Assembly: GCA_047619485.1 (NCBI GenBank)
Contig: JBLHKE010000133.1
Span: forward strand, 1 to 13,379
Length of the DNA stretch: 13,379 bases
DNA from: JBLHKE01 sp047619485
GTDB taxonomy: Bacteria > Verrucomicrobiota > Verrucomicrobiia > Verrucomicrobiales > DEV007
Direction of reading: 5' to 3'
Below the pieces are notes generated by a model. It was not told where the DNA came from. It made no database searches and saw nothing but the letters and a program-made list of their open reading frames with translations. The first letter of the stretch is position 1, and every line of letters begins with the position of its first letter. Position numbers and translations under genes: made by a program. This document shows, piece after piece, positions 1-7,896 of this stretch.

Positions 1-978
<978 letters not shown>

Positions 979-989
979 TATTTTACAGA

Positions 990-1020
990 GTTGAACGCCA
1001 GAAACGTGGCGCATCTCAAC
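990..1020. promoter_or_regulatory. Imperfect inverted repeat in the moxR upstream region
   Basis: GTTGA (990-994) pairs with TCAAC (1016-1020), and CGCCA (996-1000) pairs with TGGCG (1007-1011). The inner loop is six bases, and the two stems are separated by an internal loop of one and four bases. The repeat lies 12 bases upstream of the MoxR start in the divergent intergenic region, so it could be an operator or a leader hairpin for that gene. The rest of the intergenic region to 1168 shows no promoter I can defend. Short repeats like this also arise by chance. Confidence 0.25.
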
Positions 1021-1168
1021 AGTTGGAAAAGGTTAAATAATTCGACCACTGCCCCCCAAAAGGGACTCCTTTGATCGTTTGTATCCTATCCCCACATTAC
1101 ATGAACACACAAACACTGGAATCGTTTTCGGAATTGACGCCCCTCCCTTGTGGGTAGACCCTGATCTA

Positions 1169-2227
1169 ATGGAATCCGTCACCCTTCTTTCCGCCGTCGA
1201 ACAGGTAGCGAAGCATCTGCGAAGCGAGCTGCTACGGGGAAGTCTGAGCGGGACGATGCCGGGGGTGAACCCGCTGGCGAAGGGACTCGGGGTCAACCAC
1301 AAGACCGTCCGAGCAGCGCTGCGACAGCTCGAAAATGAGGGGCTGCTGGTGGATCAGGGACGCGGACTCCAGCGTCGCATCACACTGCCAAGCGACCACG
1401 CCCCACCCGTGTTGCGGGTGGGGTTGCTAGTTTCCAACTCGGGGAGCCAAGACTTCATGATCGAACTCTGGCACCAACTTGAGAGGGCAGGACACACACC
1501 GTTCTATCCCAACAAAACGCTTCAGGATCTTGGCATAGATGCCCGTCGCGCAGCCCGCTTGGTGCGGCGCACAGAGGCGGACGCCTGGGTGGTGGTGTCT
1601 GCCTCGCGCGAGGTGCTGGAGTGGTTTGCTGAGCAGGAGACGCCGGCCTTCGCCCTCGCCGGGCGCCGCACCGGATTGCCGATCGCCGGCACAGGGCCGG
1701 ACAAGATCCCCGTCATCGCGGAGGTCACCCGTCGCCTGATCGCGCTCGGACATCGTCGGATCTCGGCATTGTGTCGCCGCCCGATCCGCCTGCCACAACC
1801 CGCGAATACCCTGCGAGCTTTCCTCGCCGAACTCGAGGCCGCCGGCATCGCCACGGGCGACTTCAACCTTCCCGACTGGGAGGAGAGCAGGGAGGGCTTC
1901 GAACGCTCCCTCGATTCGCTGTTCGGACCAACCCCGCCCACCGCCCTCATCCTCGATGAAGCGTATCTCTACTACGCAGCTTACCACTATCTCGCCAGGC
2001 GAGGTCTGCGGGTACCGCAGGATGTCTCGCTAGTCTGCACCGACGGCGACTCGGGCTTCGCCTGGTGCCAACCCTCGGTCGCCCATTTCCACTGGGACCA
2101 GCGCCCAGTGATACGCCGCATTGTGCGCTGGACCAGCAACGTGGCACGCGGCAAGGAGGACAAGGGGCAGACGTTGACGAAGGCGGAGTTTGTCGAGGGC
2201 GGAACGGTGGGTAGGGCTCGCGGCTAA
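1169..2227 (+). CDS. Hybrid transcription regulator: GntR-like wHTH plus LacI-like ligand-binding domain
   Basis: This is a DNA-binding regulator. Residues 1 to about 75 form a GntR-type winged helix; the recognition segment reads LAKGLGVNHKTVRAALRQLE and is followed by the wing EGLLVDQGRG. From about residue 80 to the end is a periplasmic-binding-protein-like sensor of the LacI/PurR type, with VLRVGLLVSN at its first strand, LIALGHRRIS, and PTALILDEAY. The same architecture is known from Bacillus AraR, and such hybrids are common in Verrucomicrobiota, usually near carbohydrate genes. I chose ATG 1169 (352 residues) because homologous helices begin there. A TTG at 1079 would add 30 residues with no family match, although an AGGGA lies upstream of that codon. 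It converges with the SASA esterase at 2234 with six bases between them. The ligand is not evident; a sugar or oligosaccharide is an inference. Confidence 0.85.
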   Translation: MESVTLLSAVEQVAKHLRSELLRGSLSGTMPGVNPLAKGLGVNHKTVRAALRQLENEGLLVDQGRGLQRRITLPSDHAPPVLRVGLLVSNSGSQDFMIELWHQLERAGHTPFYPNKTLQDLGIDARRAARLVRRTEADAWVVVSASREVLEWFAEQETPAFALAGRRTGLPIAGTGPDKIPVIAEVTRRLIALGHRRISALCRRPIRLPQPANTLRAFLAELEAAGIATGDFNLPDWEESREGFERSLDSLFGPTPPTALILDEAYLYYAAYHYLARRGLRVPQDVSLVCTDGDSGFAWCQPSVAHFHWDQRPVIRRIVRWTSNVARGKEDKGQTLTKAEFVEGGTVGRARG

Positions 2228-2233
2228 TTCCTT

Positions 2234-3343
2234 CTACTCGTCCGTGGCACCCTGCCAGTGGTCGCTGTGGAATGGTGCCGCTGGGAGACCGGCACCATTG
2301 ACTAGGTTGGGCTTGGCCAACTTGTGCCACCCGAATTGCACGGCGACAGGGGTGACTCTTCCAGCGCTGATCACCACTGTTTCTCCATCAATCTCGGCTT
2401 TAGCAGCGATCGATTTCCCGTCGGCAGTGATCACCTTGAATTCAGTGAGAGCCTTGCCGTCGCTAGACTTCAAGCCCTGCGCATGAGCAAAGCAGACACG
2501 CGCCTGCTTGCCTTCAATCTTGATGCCTTTAAAAATCGGGCCGGCGTAGACCATGTCTTTGCCAGAGGTCTTGGCCAGCGCCCAGAGTGCCAGGTGGTTT
2601 CCGACATCATGTTTCCCATCTTTGACCAACGCGATGGCCTTCTCCGCGAACCGGGTTCCAAGGGTTCGGTAGCCTTCCGCGGTGTAGTGCAGATCGTTCA
2701 AGACCTTGTCCCCTTCGCGGCGGTCATTCAGATCATCCGTGTCGACCCAGGTTCCGCGCGGATGAGCTTCGGCGAACTCCCTCTGGATCCGGCGGATTTT
2801 CAAGCGCCCTTGCAGCCGCTTCTGCACATCGAGCCCGCTGTCGCTGATCCGCCCGATGACCACGTTGATCTTCTCGAAGGTGAGATCGGCCTGCAGTTGT
2901 TCGAGCAGTTCCTTCAGGTAGACGTCGTAGGCGGTGTTGTTTAAGTCCGACTCACCCTGCATCCATACGAAGGTGACGGTCTCCAGCGCCTGCCCTTCTA
3001 TCGCCTTCTTCACCTTCCCGATCAGCCGGTCATACAACTCTCCCCTCACCTTCGGCACCCGCCCGCTCGTCGGGGGAGGAAACTCGTGGTTCGACTTGCA
3101 CCAACTGCGGATCGACTGCCCGCTATGGGCATTTTTGACCACGAGAATTTTGTCCACCCCGAAGGCCTTGGTCACGGAGGGGGTGAACGACACCTCGGGA
3201 TCAAGCCCCACCATGTTCGATTGCCCAGAGAGAATAAACAGGTGCCTCCCACCATCGGGCAGAGCAACGTCTACGCCATCGACGCGTGCGCATGAAAGGA
3301 CGCCCATGCAGAGCGCGATGATAAAATATGCCTGATTTTTCAT
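2234..3343 (-). CDS. Secreted SASA-family carbohydrate acetylesterase (sialate O-acetylesterase-like)
   Basis: This is a predicted exported SGNH-type esterase of the SASA (DUF303) family, which removes acetyl groups from sugars such as sialic acid or decorated polysaccharides. Numbering from ATG 3343 (369 residues), residues 1 to about 20 form a signal peptide ending near VLSC, a weak lipobox. Block I is GQSNM with nucleophile Ser42, then WMQGESD (127-133), then the catalytic DLH with Asp217 and His219. The C-terminal part, about 250-369, resembles the beta-domain found at the end of sialate O-acetylesterases, with NLVNGAGLPAAPFHSDHW close to the stop. All catalytic blocks are intact. ATG 3343 is preferred over ATG 3367 because it begins directly with a Lys-hydrophobic signal sequence and has a GGA about nine bases upstream. 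It converges with the hybrid regulator, which may sense its product (inference). The exact substrate cannot be read from the sequence. Confidence 0.85.
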   Translation of the reverse strand: MKNQAYFIIALCMGVLSCARVDGVDVALPDGGRHLFILSGQSNMVGLDPEVSFTPSVTKAFGVDKILVVKNAHSGQSIRSWCKSNHEFPPPTSGRVPKVRGELYDRLIGKVKKAIEGQALETVTFVWMQGESDLNNTAYDVYLKELLEQLQADLTFEKINVVIGRISDSGLDVQKRLQGRLKIRRIQREFAEAHPRGTWVDTDDLNDRREGDKVLNDLHYTAEGYRTLGTRFAEKAIALVKDGKHDVGNHLALWALAKTSGKDMVYAGPIFKGIKIEGKQARVCFAHAQGLKSSDGKALTEFKVITADGKSIAAKAEIDGETVVISAGRVTPVAVQFGWHKLAKPNLVNGAGLPAAPFHSDHWQGATDE

Positions 3344-3381
3344 GCGGTTAATTCCGTTATTACTCATCGAGCGATAGACCG

Positions 3382-3423
3382 CTGATTCAAGAGAGTCAAA
3401 TCACCTGCGGGCGCCTGAATCAG
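3382..3423. promoter_or_regulatory. Perfect 8-bp inverted repeat upstream of the SASA gene
   Basis: CTGATTCA (3382-3389) and TGAATCAG (3416-3423) are perfect inverted copies separated by 26 bases. They lie in the short intergenic region upstream of the SASA esterase start and downstream of the DUF1592 gene's stop. The spacing would put the two half-sites on a similar face of the helix about three turns apart, as in some repressor operators. A role for the nearby hybrid regulator is possible but unproven, and chance cannot be excluded. Confidence 0.3.
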
Positions 3424-3445
3424 AGTGTATCAAATAAGCGCCACG

Positions 3446-3491
3446 CCGAAAGAAAACCAAGAGGTAGAAAAAAGAAGAAACCTACTTGGTT
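3446..3491 (-). terminator. Terminator-like hairpin overlapping the DUF1592 stop codon
   Basis: Read on the minus strand, AACCAAG, one bulged T and AGGT (3491 to 3480) pair with ACCT and CTTGGTT (3465 to 3455) around a pyrimidine-rich loop of 14 bases. The stem is followed by TTCTTT. The stem begins in the last codons of the DUF1592 gene and includes its TAG. An 11-pair stem followed by a T-rich stretch fits an intrinsic terminator that would separate this operon from the downstream SASA gene. The stem is fairly AT-rich, so efficiency is uncertain. Confidence 0.5.
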
Positions 3492-5977
3492 CGGAAAAGA
3501 GGACTGAGCGCAATTTCCCGCAGCATCGATCTCACACCGTAGTGGTCATCTTTGAGCTTCGAGAGGATTTGATCGACGTCATCCGCGTCGGAAAACTCGA
3601 CCGTCCGTCCCAAGGCATAGGTCAGCAGGGATTCTACAAGCTGTTGCTCCAGCCCCTCTTTGTGATCGAGTAGAACAGCCTTCAACTCCTGCACGTTGGC
3701 AAATGCAGTGCCATCTGGCAAGGTGCCTCCGGGTGCGATTGGCACCTGTTTGCGCCCAACTTTCTCAGTATCTCGCCAGCGGCCAATCGTGTCGAAATTC
3801 TCGAGGCCAAAACCGATCACGTCCATCTTCTTGTGGCACGAGGAGCAGACAGGTTGCCGCTGGTGCATCTCGACCATCTCGCGATTCGAGCGCGGCTTCT
3901 TGTCCGTTGAACCGAGTTCAGGAACATTTGGCGGAGGTGGTGCAGGTTCGTCATGGAGGAGCTTCTCCATCACGAGCGCACCGCGAATCACTGGGGACGA
4001 ACGCTCGCCGTTGGAGCCTGTCGCCAAAAACGCGGCCTGGGTCATGAGACCACCGCGTGGGGAATCAGCGGGAAGCATGACTTTTTGGAAGTCAGCGTTT
4101 CTTGAATTTGCTAGTTCGATCCCGTAGTGAGCGGCCAGCGAGTTGTTGATCGTGACGAAGTCGGAATCGATCAGATTGGACGCCGGTAAGTTCTCGTTGA
4201 TCAACACGCCGAAAAACTCACGCACCTCCTGCTTAGCATCACGCTGGACGCCCTCGTTGAAGCGGAAGTGCTCACGGGTGTCGACCGTAATCGCATCGTA
4301 GCGATCGAACTCAGCCCACTGACCGATGAATCCATCGCGCAATGCGATCGCTTTGGGATCAGCCAGCATGCGGTCAATCTGTTTTGCATAGGTGTCAGGA
4401 TTCGAGATGTCCGCGGCGTAGAGTTCATCATCGGGCGGGCAGCTCCAGAGGTAGTACGAGAGGCGGATCGCCAATTCGCGATTGGTGAGTTGAGTTTTGC
4501 TCTTACCCGCGGGCTTGGCTTCCTGAATGTAGAGAAAACCTGGCGAGGCGAGGACGATGCCGATGATCTCGATCATCGCATCACGGTGATTCATCCCTGC
4601 TGCTCGATTTTCTTTAAACAGCTGGTGGAGGCTCGCGACAAATTGCGGCTGGGGGGGGTGGCGCCGAAAGGCTTCGAAGGTGAAATTCTCGATCAACTCT
4701 GCCACTTTCGAATCGTCCCAAATGTAAGGGCTGCCACTTCCGGTCGGCTTGCCGGGAAAGAGAATATCTTCAAATTTAGGACGTTTCTCAGGGTAGAACG
4801 GTCCCTCGACCTCAATCCAATCCACCCAGATCGCGGCTCGTGGATTGGCTCGTTCAGCGTTTCCTTCAAATTTGTTGATGTAGCCGTGCATCGAATTGAT
4901 GGTGTTCTCAGGCACGTTTTCACGAACCTTGAACGAAAGGTGCGAGCGCCCCATTGACCGGCGTGTGCGCAGCTCGACGGATTGCGGATTCTCCGGCGTA
5001 CCAGCCATTTTCAGCGTGGCGCGGACACCATCATCATCCCAGAGCCGCACCATTTTACGAATCTCATCACGCTCACCCACGACACCACCGTGAATGCGAA
5101 AGATGTGTTCGCCACGAATATCGACATGCTGTGAAGCGCTGACCCACTTGGCGACATCCGAAATGTAAACGCCGCTGTCGACGAACGGATACTGTAGATA
5201 GCGACGCGGTAAGTCGACGCGAGCGTCCCACTGCTGGAAGAGGACAGCCATCTCGCCTTCATCTTTGAACCCAATCTCCTTCCAAGTCTTGCCCGCGTCC
5301 TTCAGCGCTTTTTTACGGTCACTGTCCACGAGCTTTTCACGCATCCGCTTGGTCACACGCGCTTCCGGCTGGCTACGTTTGGTGGTAACTTCACTACGCG
5401 GCGTGTGGTTGTAGCGGAACGACTCGAGACCAATCTTTTTGCCGAGCTTGAGGTATTTCTCAAAGTGTGAAGAATCGAAATACTGCTCCGCGCCAACGGT
5501 GTCGAAGCTTTCGATTTCGCCATCTTCAGGGATGTCATTGTAAGACACATCAAAGCCGAAAAGATCGCGGATCGTGGCCGAATACTCACGCTGATTCATC
5601 CTGCGCATTTCGATTTCGCCGCCGTGATCAGTGAGGCGTCGCCGAGCTTCGACCACAGCTCCCGTCAGCGACTCTAGCACGTTTGCCAGTTCATCATCCG
5701 AGGGTAATTTCGCGTCCTCGGGAGGCATGTCGCCACCGTGCAGTTGATCGAGAACGTCCTGCCAACGCTGGGCGTTATCGTTGTTGGTGATTTCCCAGTT
5801 CAGTTGGTCAAAACGCACCTGCCCCTTCTGCCGTTTCGGGCCGTGACACTTGATGCAATACGTTTGCAGGAACGGTTCCAGATCAGCTCGAGCGTGCGGC
5901 AAAGCTGCCGGTGCAGGATTTTGCGCAGACGCGAGCGCGCTGAGGCTAAAGAAGAGGAATGGGAGAAGTTTGTGCAT
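3482..5977 (-). CDS. Exported DUF1587/DUF1592/DUF1588/DUF1585 protein with two CxxCH haem motifs
   Basis: This is a large exported protein of the Planctomycetes/Verrucomicrobia 'PSD/PSCyt' type, 831 residues, usual for the family. A Sec signal peptide covers residues 1-18 (cleavage after ASA). A cytochrome-like segment has CIKCH at 41-45. DUF1587 starts at MRRMNQREYSATIRDLFGFD. A beta-rich middle region (very roughly 250-400) precedes DUF1592, marked by LTNRELAIRLSYYLWSCPPD. DUF1588 follows, with the GSNGERSSP and RGALVMEKLL segments. A second haem motif, CSSCH, is at 711-715, and DUF1585 closes the protein (LVESLLTYALGRTVEF to the end). Both haem motifs are intact, so covalent haem and electron transfer outside the cytoplasm are plausible, but the family has no established reaction. 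It starts six bases after the DUF1552 stop, so the two are surely co-transcribed. There is no clear ribosome binding site at the start, which suggests translational coupling. Confidence 0.9.
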   Translation of the reverse strand: MHKLLPFLFFSLSALASAQNPAPAALPHARADLEPFLQTYCIKCHGPKRQKGQVRFDQLNWEITNNDNAQRWQDVLDQLHGGDMPPEDAKLPSDDELANVLESLTGAVVEARRRLTDHGGEIEMRRMNQREYSATIRDLFGFDVSYNDIPEDGEIESFDTVGAEQYFDSSHFEKYLKLGKKIGLESFRYNHTPRSEVTTKRSQPEARVTKRMREKLVDSDRKKALKDAGKTWKEIGFKDEGEMAVLFQQWDARVDLPRRYLQYPFVDSGVYISDVAKWVSASQHVDIRGEHIFRIHGGVVGERDEIRKMVRLWDDDGVRATLKMAGTPENPQSVELRTRRSMGRSHLSFKVRENVPENTINSMHGYINKFEGNAERANPRAAIWVDWIEVEGPFYPEKRPKFEDILFPGKPTGSGSPYIWDDSKVAELIENFTFEAFRRHPPQPQFVASLHQLFKENRAAGMNHRDAMIEIIGIVLASPGFLYIQEAKPAGKSKTQLTNRELAIRLSYYLWSCPPDDELYAADISNPDTYAKQIDRMLADPKAIALRDGFIGQWAEFDRYDAITVDTREHFRFNEGVQRDAKQEVREFFGVLINENLPASNLIDSDFVTINNSLAAHYGIELANSRNADFQKVMLPADSPRGGLMTQAAFLATGSNGERSSPVIRGALVMEKLLHDEPAPPPPNVPELGSTDKKPRSNREMVEMHQRQPVCSSCHKKMDVIGFGLENFDTIGRWRDTEKVGRKQVPIAPGGTLPDGTAFANVQELKAVLLDHKEGLEQQLVESLLTYALGRTVEFSDADDVDQILSKLKDDHYGVRSMLREIALSPLFRTK

Positions 5978-5983
5978 CGAACG

Positions 5984-7288
5984 CTAACTCAGCAGTTCAG
6001 GGATGATTCCCGTGCTATGACTGAATGCCTCGACCGGCACATCGGCCTGCTGCATCAAGGTCAGCCAGTAGTTCGCTAGGGGCGTGTCTTCCTTTGGCAG
6101 AACCATGTGACGACCGTGCTTGATGCCCTTCGCCGCCCCGCCGGAAAGAATCGCAGGTAGATTCTTTAGCTCGTGCCCCGAACGCAAATTCGTTCCGTAG
6201 CTGACGATGCAGTTGTCAAACAGACGGCTGCCATCCGAATCCTTCGCCTCTTTGAGCCGATCAAGAAAATGGCTAAAGAGCGCCGAACATTTCTGGTCGC
6301 GCTCTCGCGAAGCATCAATCCGTGGCTGCGAGAATCCGTAGTGACTGAGTGAGTGCGCCTTGAGCTTCATTCCCATTCCTGCCAGCAAATCACAAACCGG
6401 CTGACGATAGGTAACGACCCGCGTCGCATCGGTCTGCAGCGCGATAATGATCATGTCATACATCAGATGAATCGCCTCTTCGCCACTTAGCCCATCGGAA
6501 GGAGCTTCGAACGGAGCCGGCGGTTTCGGCACGTCAGCCCATCTCGCCTGTCGCTCGAGTCCTTTCTCCACCTGGCGCACGCCAGTGAAGTATTCGTCGA
6601 GTTTCTCCTGATCCCCCTTGCTCAGGGTGCGCTTCATCCCACTACCGTTGATGCGAACGACATCCAGGATACTCTGTTTTTTCTTCAAGCGAGCATCCAG
6701 TTCCTCGCGCGAATCCTTGGGATTGGCGAACAGGGTGTAGAACAGATCGATCGGGCGATTGATTCCAGGAATCGGGTTACCCGAATCATCCCAGGCGAGC
6801 GAAAGCCCGGATCCATGTCCCGAATTTTGCCCACCATCAACTTCCTTCGCCGAAAGCGTGAGCGACGCATAGCGTGTCTCCTGTCCGATGTATTGCGTTA
6901 ACACCTGGTCGCAGGAGATCGAGTTATGGAACCGTTTGCCCGGCGTGCCGGCAACGTTTGCACCAGTGAGATAGGATGTGCTTCCGCCATGCGGATTGGA
7001 CGCGCCAAGGTTGGAGAGATTCCCAACCATCGTGATGTCGTCCTGATGCCGTTTCAGTGGCTGCAGCCCCTCAGTGAGGCCAATCTCAGAGAAGCGGCCA
7101 GCGGCTTTCGGGTAGAATGTATCTTTGGTAAAGCCAAACCCACCACCGAGGAACACCACGCGCTTCGGTGGAGTCGCCTCGACTGCTGCGCGAGCGGCGA
7201 AAGTTTCCAGAAAGGGAATCGCAAAAACAGAGCTGCCTGCGCGGATGAACGAACGGCGGGTGGTGGAGTTGGTGATGAACTGGCTCAT
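5984..7288 (-). CDS. Tat-exported DUF1552 protein
   Basis: This is a DUF1552 family protein of 434 residues, full length for the family. The N-terminus carries a twin-arginine signal, TRRSFIR (residues 10-16), followed by a hydrophobic stretch ending near ARA, so the protein should cross the membrane folded, possibly with a cofactor. Typical family segments are KRVVFLGGGFGF, the NPHGGSTSYLTGA segment, GTNLRSGHELKNLPAILSGGA and the C-terminal LANYWLTLMQQADVP. DUF1552 resembles DUF1501 proteins, which have an alkaline-phosphatase-like fold, but no reaction is established for it. It is the first gene of a two-gene operon with the DUF1592-family protein; these two families occur together in Planctomycetota and Verrucomicrobiota genomes, so they likely act as a pair in the envelope. 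No Shine-Dalgarno site stands out upstream of ATG 7288. Confidence 0.92.
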   Translation of the reverse strand: MSQFITNSTTRRSFIRAGSSVFAIPFLETFAARAAVEATPPKRVVFLGGGFGFTKDTFYPKAAGRFSEIGLTEGLQPLKRHQDDITMVGNLSNLGASNPHGGSTSYLTGANVAGTPGKRFHNSISCDQVLTQYIGQETRYASLTLSAKEVDGGQNSGHGSGLSLAWDDSGNPIPGINRPIDLFYTLFANPKDSREELDARLKKKQSILDVVRINGSGMKRTLSKGDQEKLDEYFTGVRQVEKGLERQARWADVPKPPAPFEAPSDGLSGEEAIHLMYDMIIIALQTDATRVVTYRQPVCDLLAGMGMKLKAHSLSHYGFSQPRIDASRERDQKCSALFSHFLDRLKEAKDSDGSRLFDNCIVSYGTNLRSGHELKNLPAILSGGAAKGIKHGRHMVLPKEDTPLANYWLTLMQQADVPVEAFSHSTGIIPELLS

Positions 7289-7368
7289 TTAGGGAGGTTG
7301 AAGAATGCGCTGATGTGCACAGAAATCTAGCGAAAACCGCCTAATTGGCTCCCCCGCACTCAGGACAA

Positions 7369-7521
7369 TTACTCACTATTCCCATCCGCTTGTGACGCTT
7401 TCACCCCGGCCTGCTTCGCCTCCTCGAGGCTGATCATCTTGCGCGGCTTGGTGGCGGTTTCGATCTCGCTCGCAAACCCGAGATCAATGTCAACCTCCAC
7501 ATCATCGATGACAACTGCTGG
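7369..7521 (-). pseudogene. Truncated 3' gene fragment of unknown family
   Basis: On the minus strand a frame is open from a TGA at 7524-7522 to a TAA at 7371-7369. It reads like the C-terminus of a real protein: VVIDDVEVDIDLGFASEI, ETATKPRKMISLEEAKQAG, then a short hydrophilic end. There is no convincing start, and the open part ends where a plus-strand hydrolase fragment begins. I infer a gene tail left by a deletion or rearrangement with a breakpoint near 7500-7530. I do not recognise the family. A short intact gene from an internal ATG or GTG is a weaker alternative. Confidence 0.35.
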
Positions 7522-7775
7522 TCAGTGTATCGGGGATCGACATATGCAGATTACTGGGTGGGCGATACAAGCAGCAGGGCATGCAGTGGGACGTCATCCA
7601 TTTCAACAGCGGCCTCCACGATCTGAAACAGAGCTCGCCGCAGTCTCCCTATGCCGTGCCCTTCGACAAGTGGCGCAAAGGCGGCAATGTCCACTACCGC
7701 GCTGGCCAACAACCCATCCTCGGCAAAGCTGTCGCCGACGCCGTGACCAAGGCGCTCGAGGGCGGAACTGGTCGA
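7515..7775 (+). pseudogene. Broken SGNH/GDSL hydrolase with internal deletion
   Basis: The frame containing ATG 7581 carries WDVIHFNSGLHDLK, a hallmark of a family of secreted SGNH hydrolases in Verrucomicrobiota and Planctomycetota (usual form WDVIHFNWGLHDLK). After a short stretch with AVPFDKWRKG it jumps directly to GNVHYRAGQQPILGKAVADA, which matches the family's C-terminal block (DVHYTPEGYxxLGxxVA) holding the catalytic His. The central region that normally separates these blocks, roughly 60-90 residues, is missing, and so is the N-terminal block with the nucleophile Ser. The remaining reading frame runs on into unrelated sequence. It is therefore a relic that cannot be an active esterase. 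It sits between the DUF1552 operon and an intact SASA esterase. Confidence 0.6.
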
Positions 7776-7894
7776 GACAAGAGATCGCCAGAGAAAACAA
7801 TCTCCCCGTGGCAGATCTCGACAAGGACATGCGCGAGTCCCATTTTCAAGTGGCCAGGCAGGAGGCCTTGGAAGCAGTAGTCGCTCAGGCGTAA
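7776..7894 (+). pseudogene. Possible second coding relic in a shifted frame
   Basis: After the hydrolase relic, protein-like sequence continues in another plus frame and ends at TAA 7892-7894: RQEIARENNLPVADLDKD and MRESHFQVARQEALEAVVAQ. The segment LPVADL resembles the region before the last catalytic block of SGNH hydrolases, so it may be a displaced or frameshifted piece of the same or a related gene. It may equally be the tail of an unrelated gene. It stops two bases before the stop of the opposing SASA gene. Confidence 0.3.
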
Positions 7895-7896
7895 CT

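Noticed and set aside
1427..1987. A 186-codon minus-strand ORF antisense to the hybrid regulator
   Set aside because: It lies wholly inside a well-supported regulator gene, has no recognisable domain and the composition typical of an opposite-strand shadow in GC-rich DNA.
2324..2944. A 206-codon plus-strand ORF inside the first SASA gene
   Set aside because: The minus-strand frame holds all SASA catalytic blocks; this frame is its mirror.
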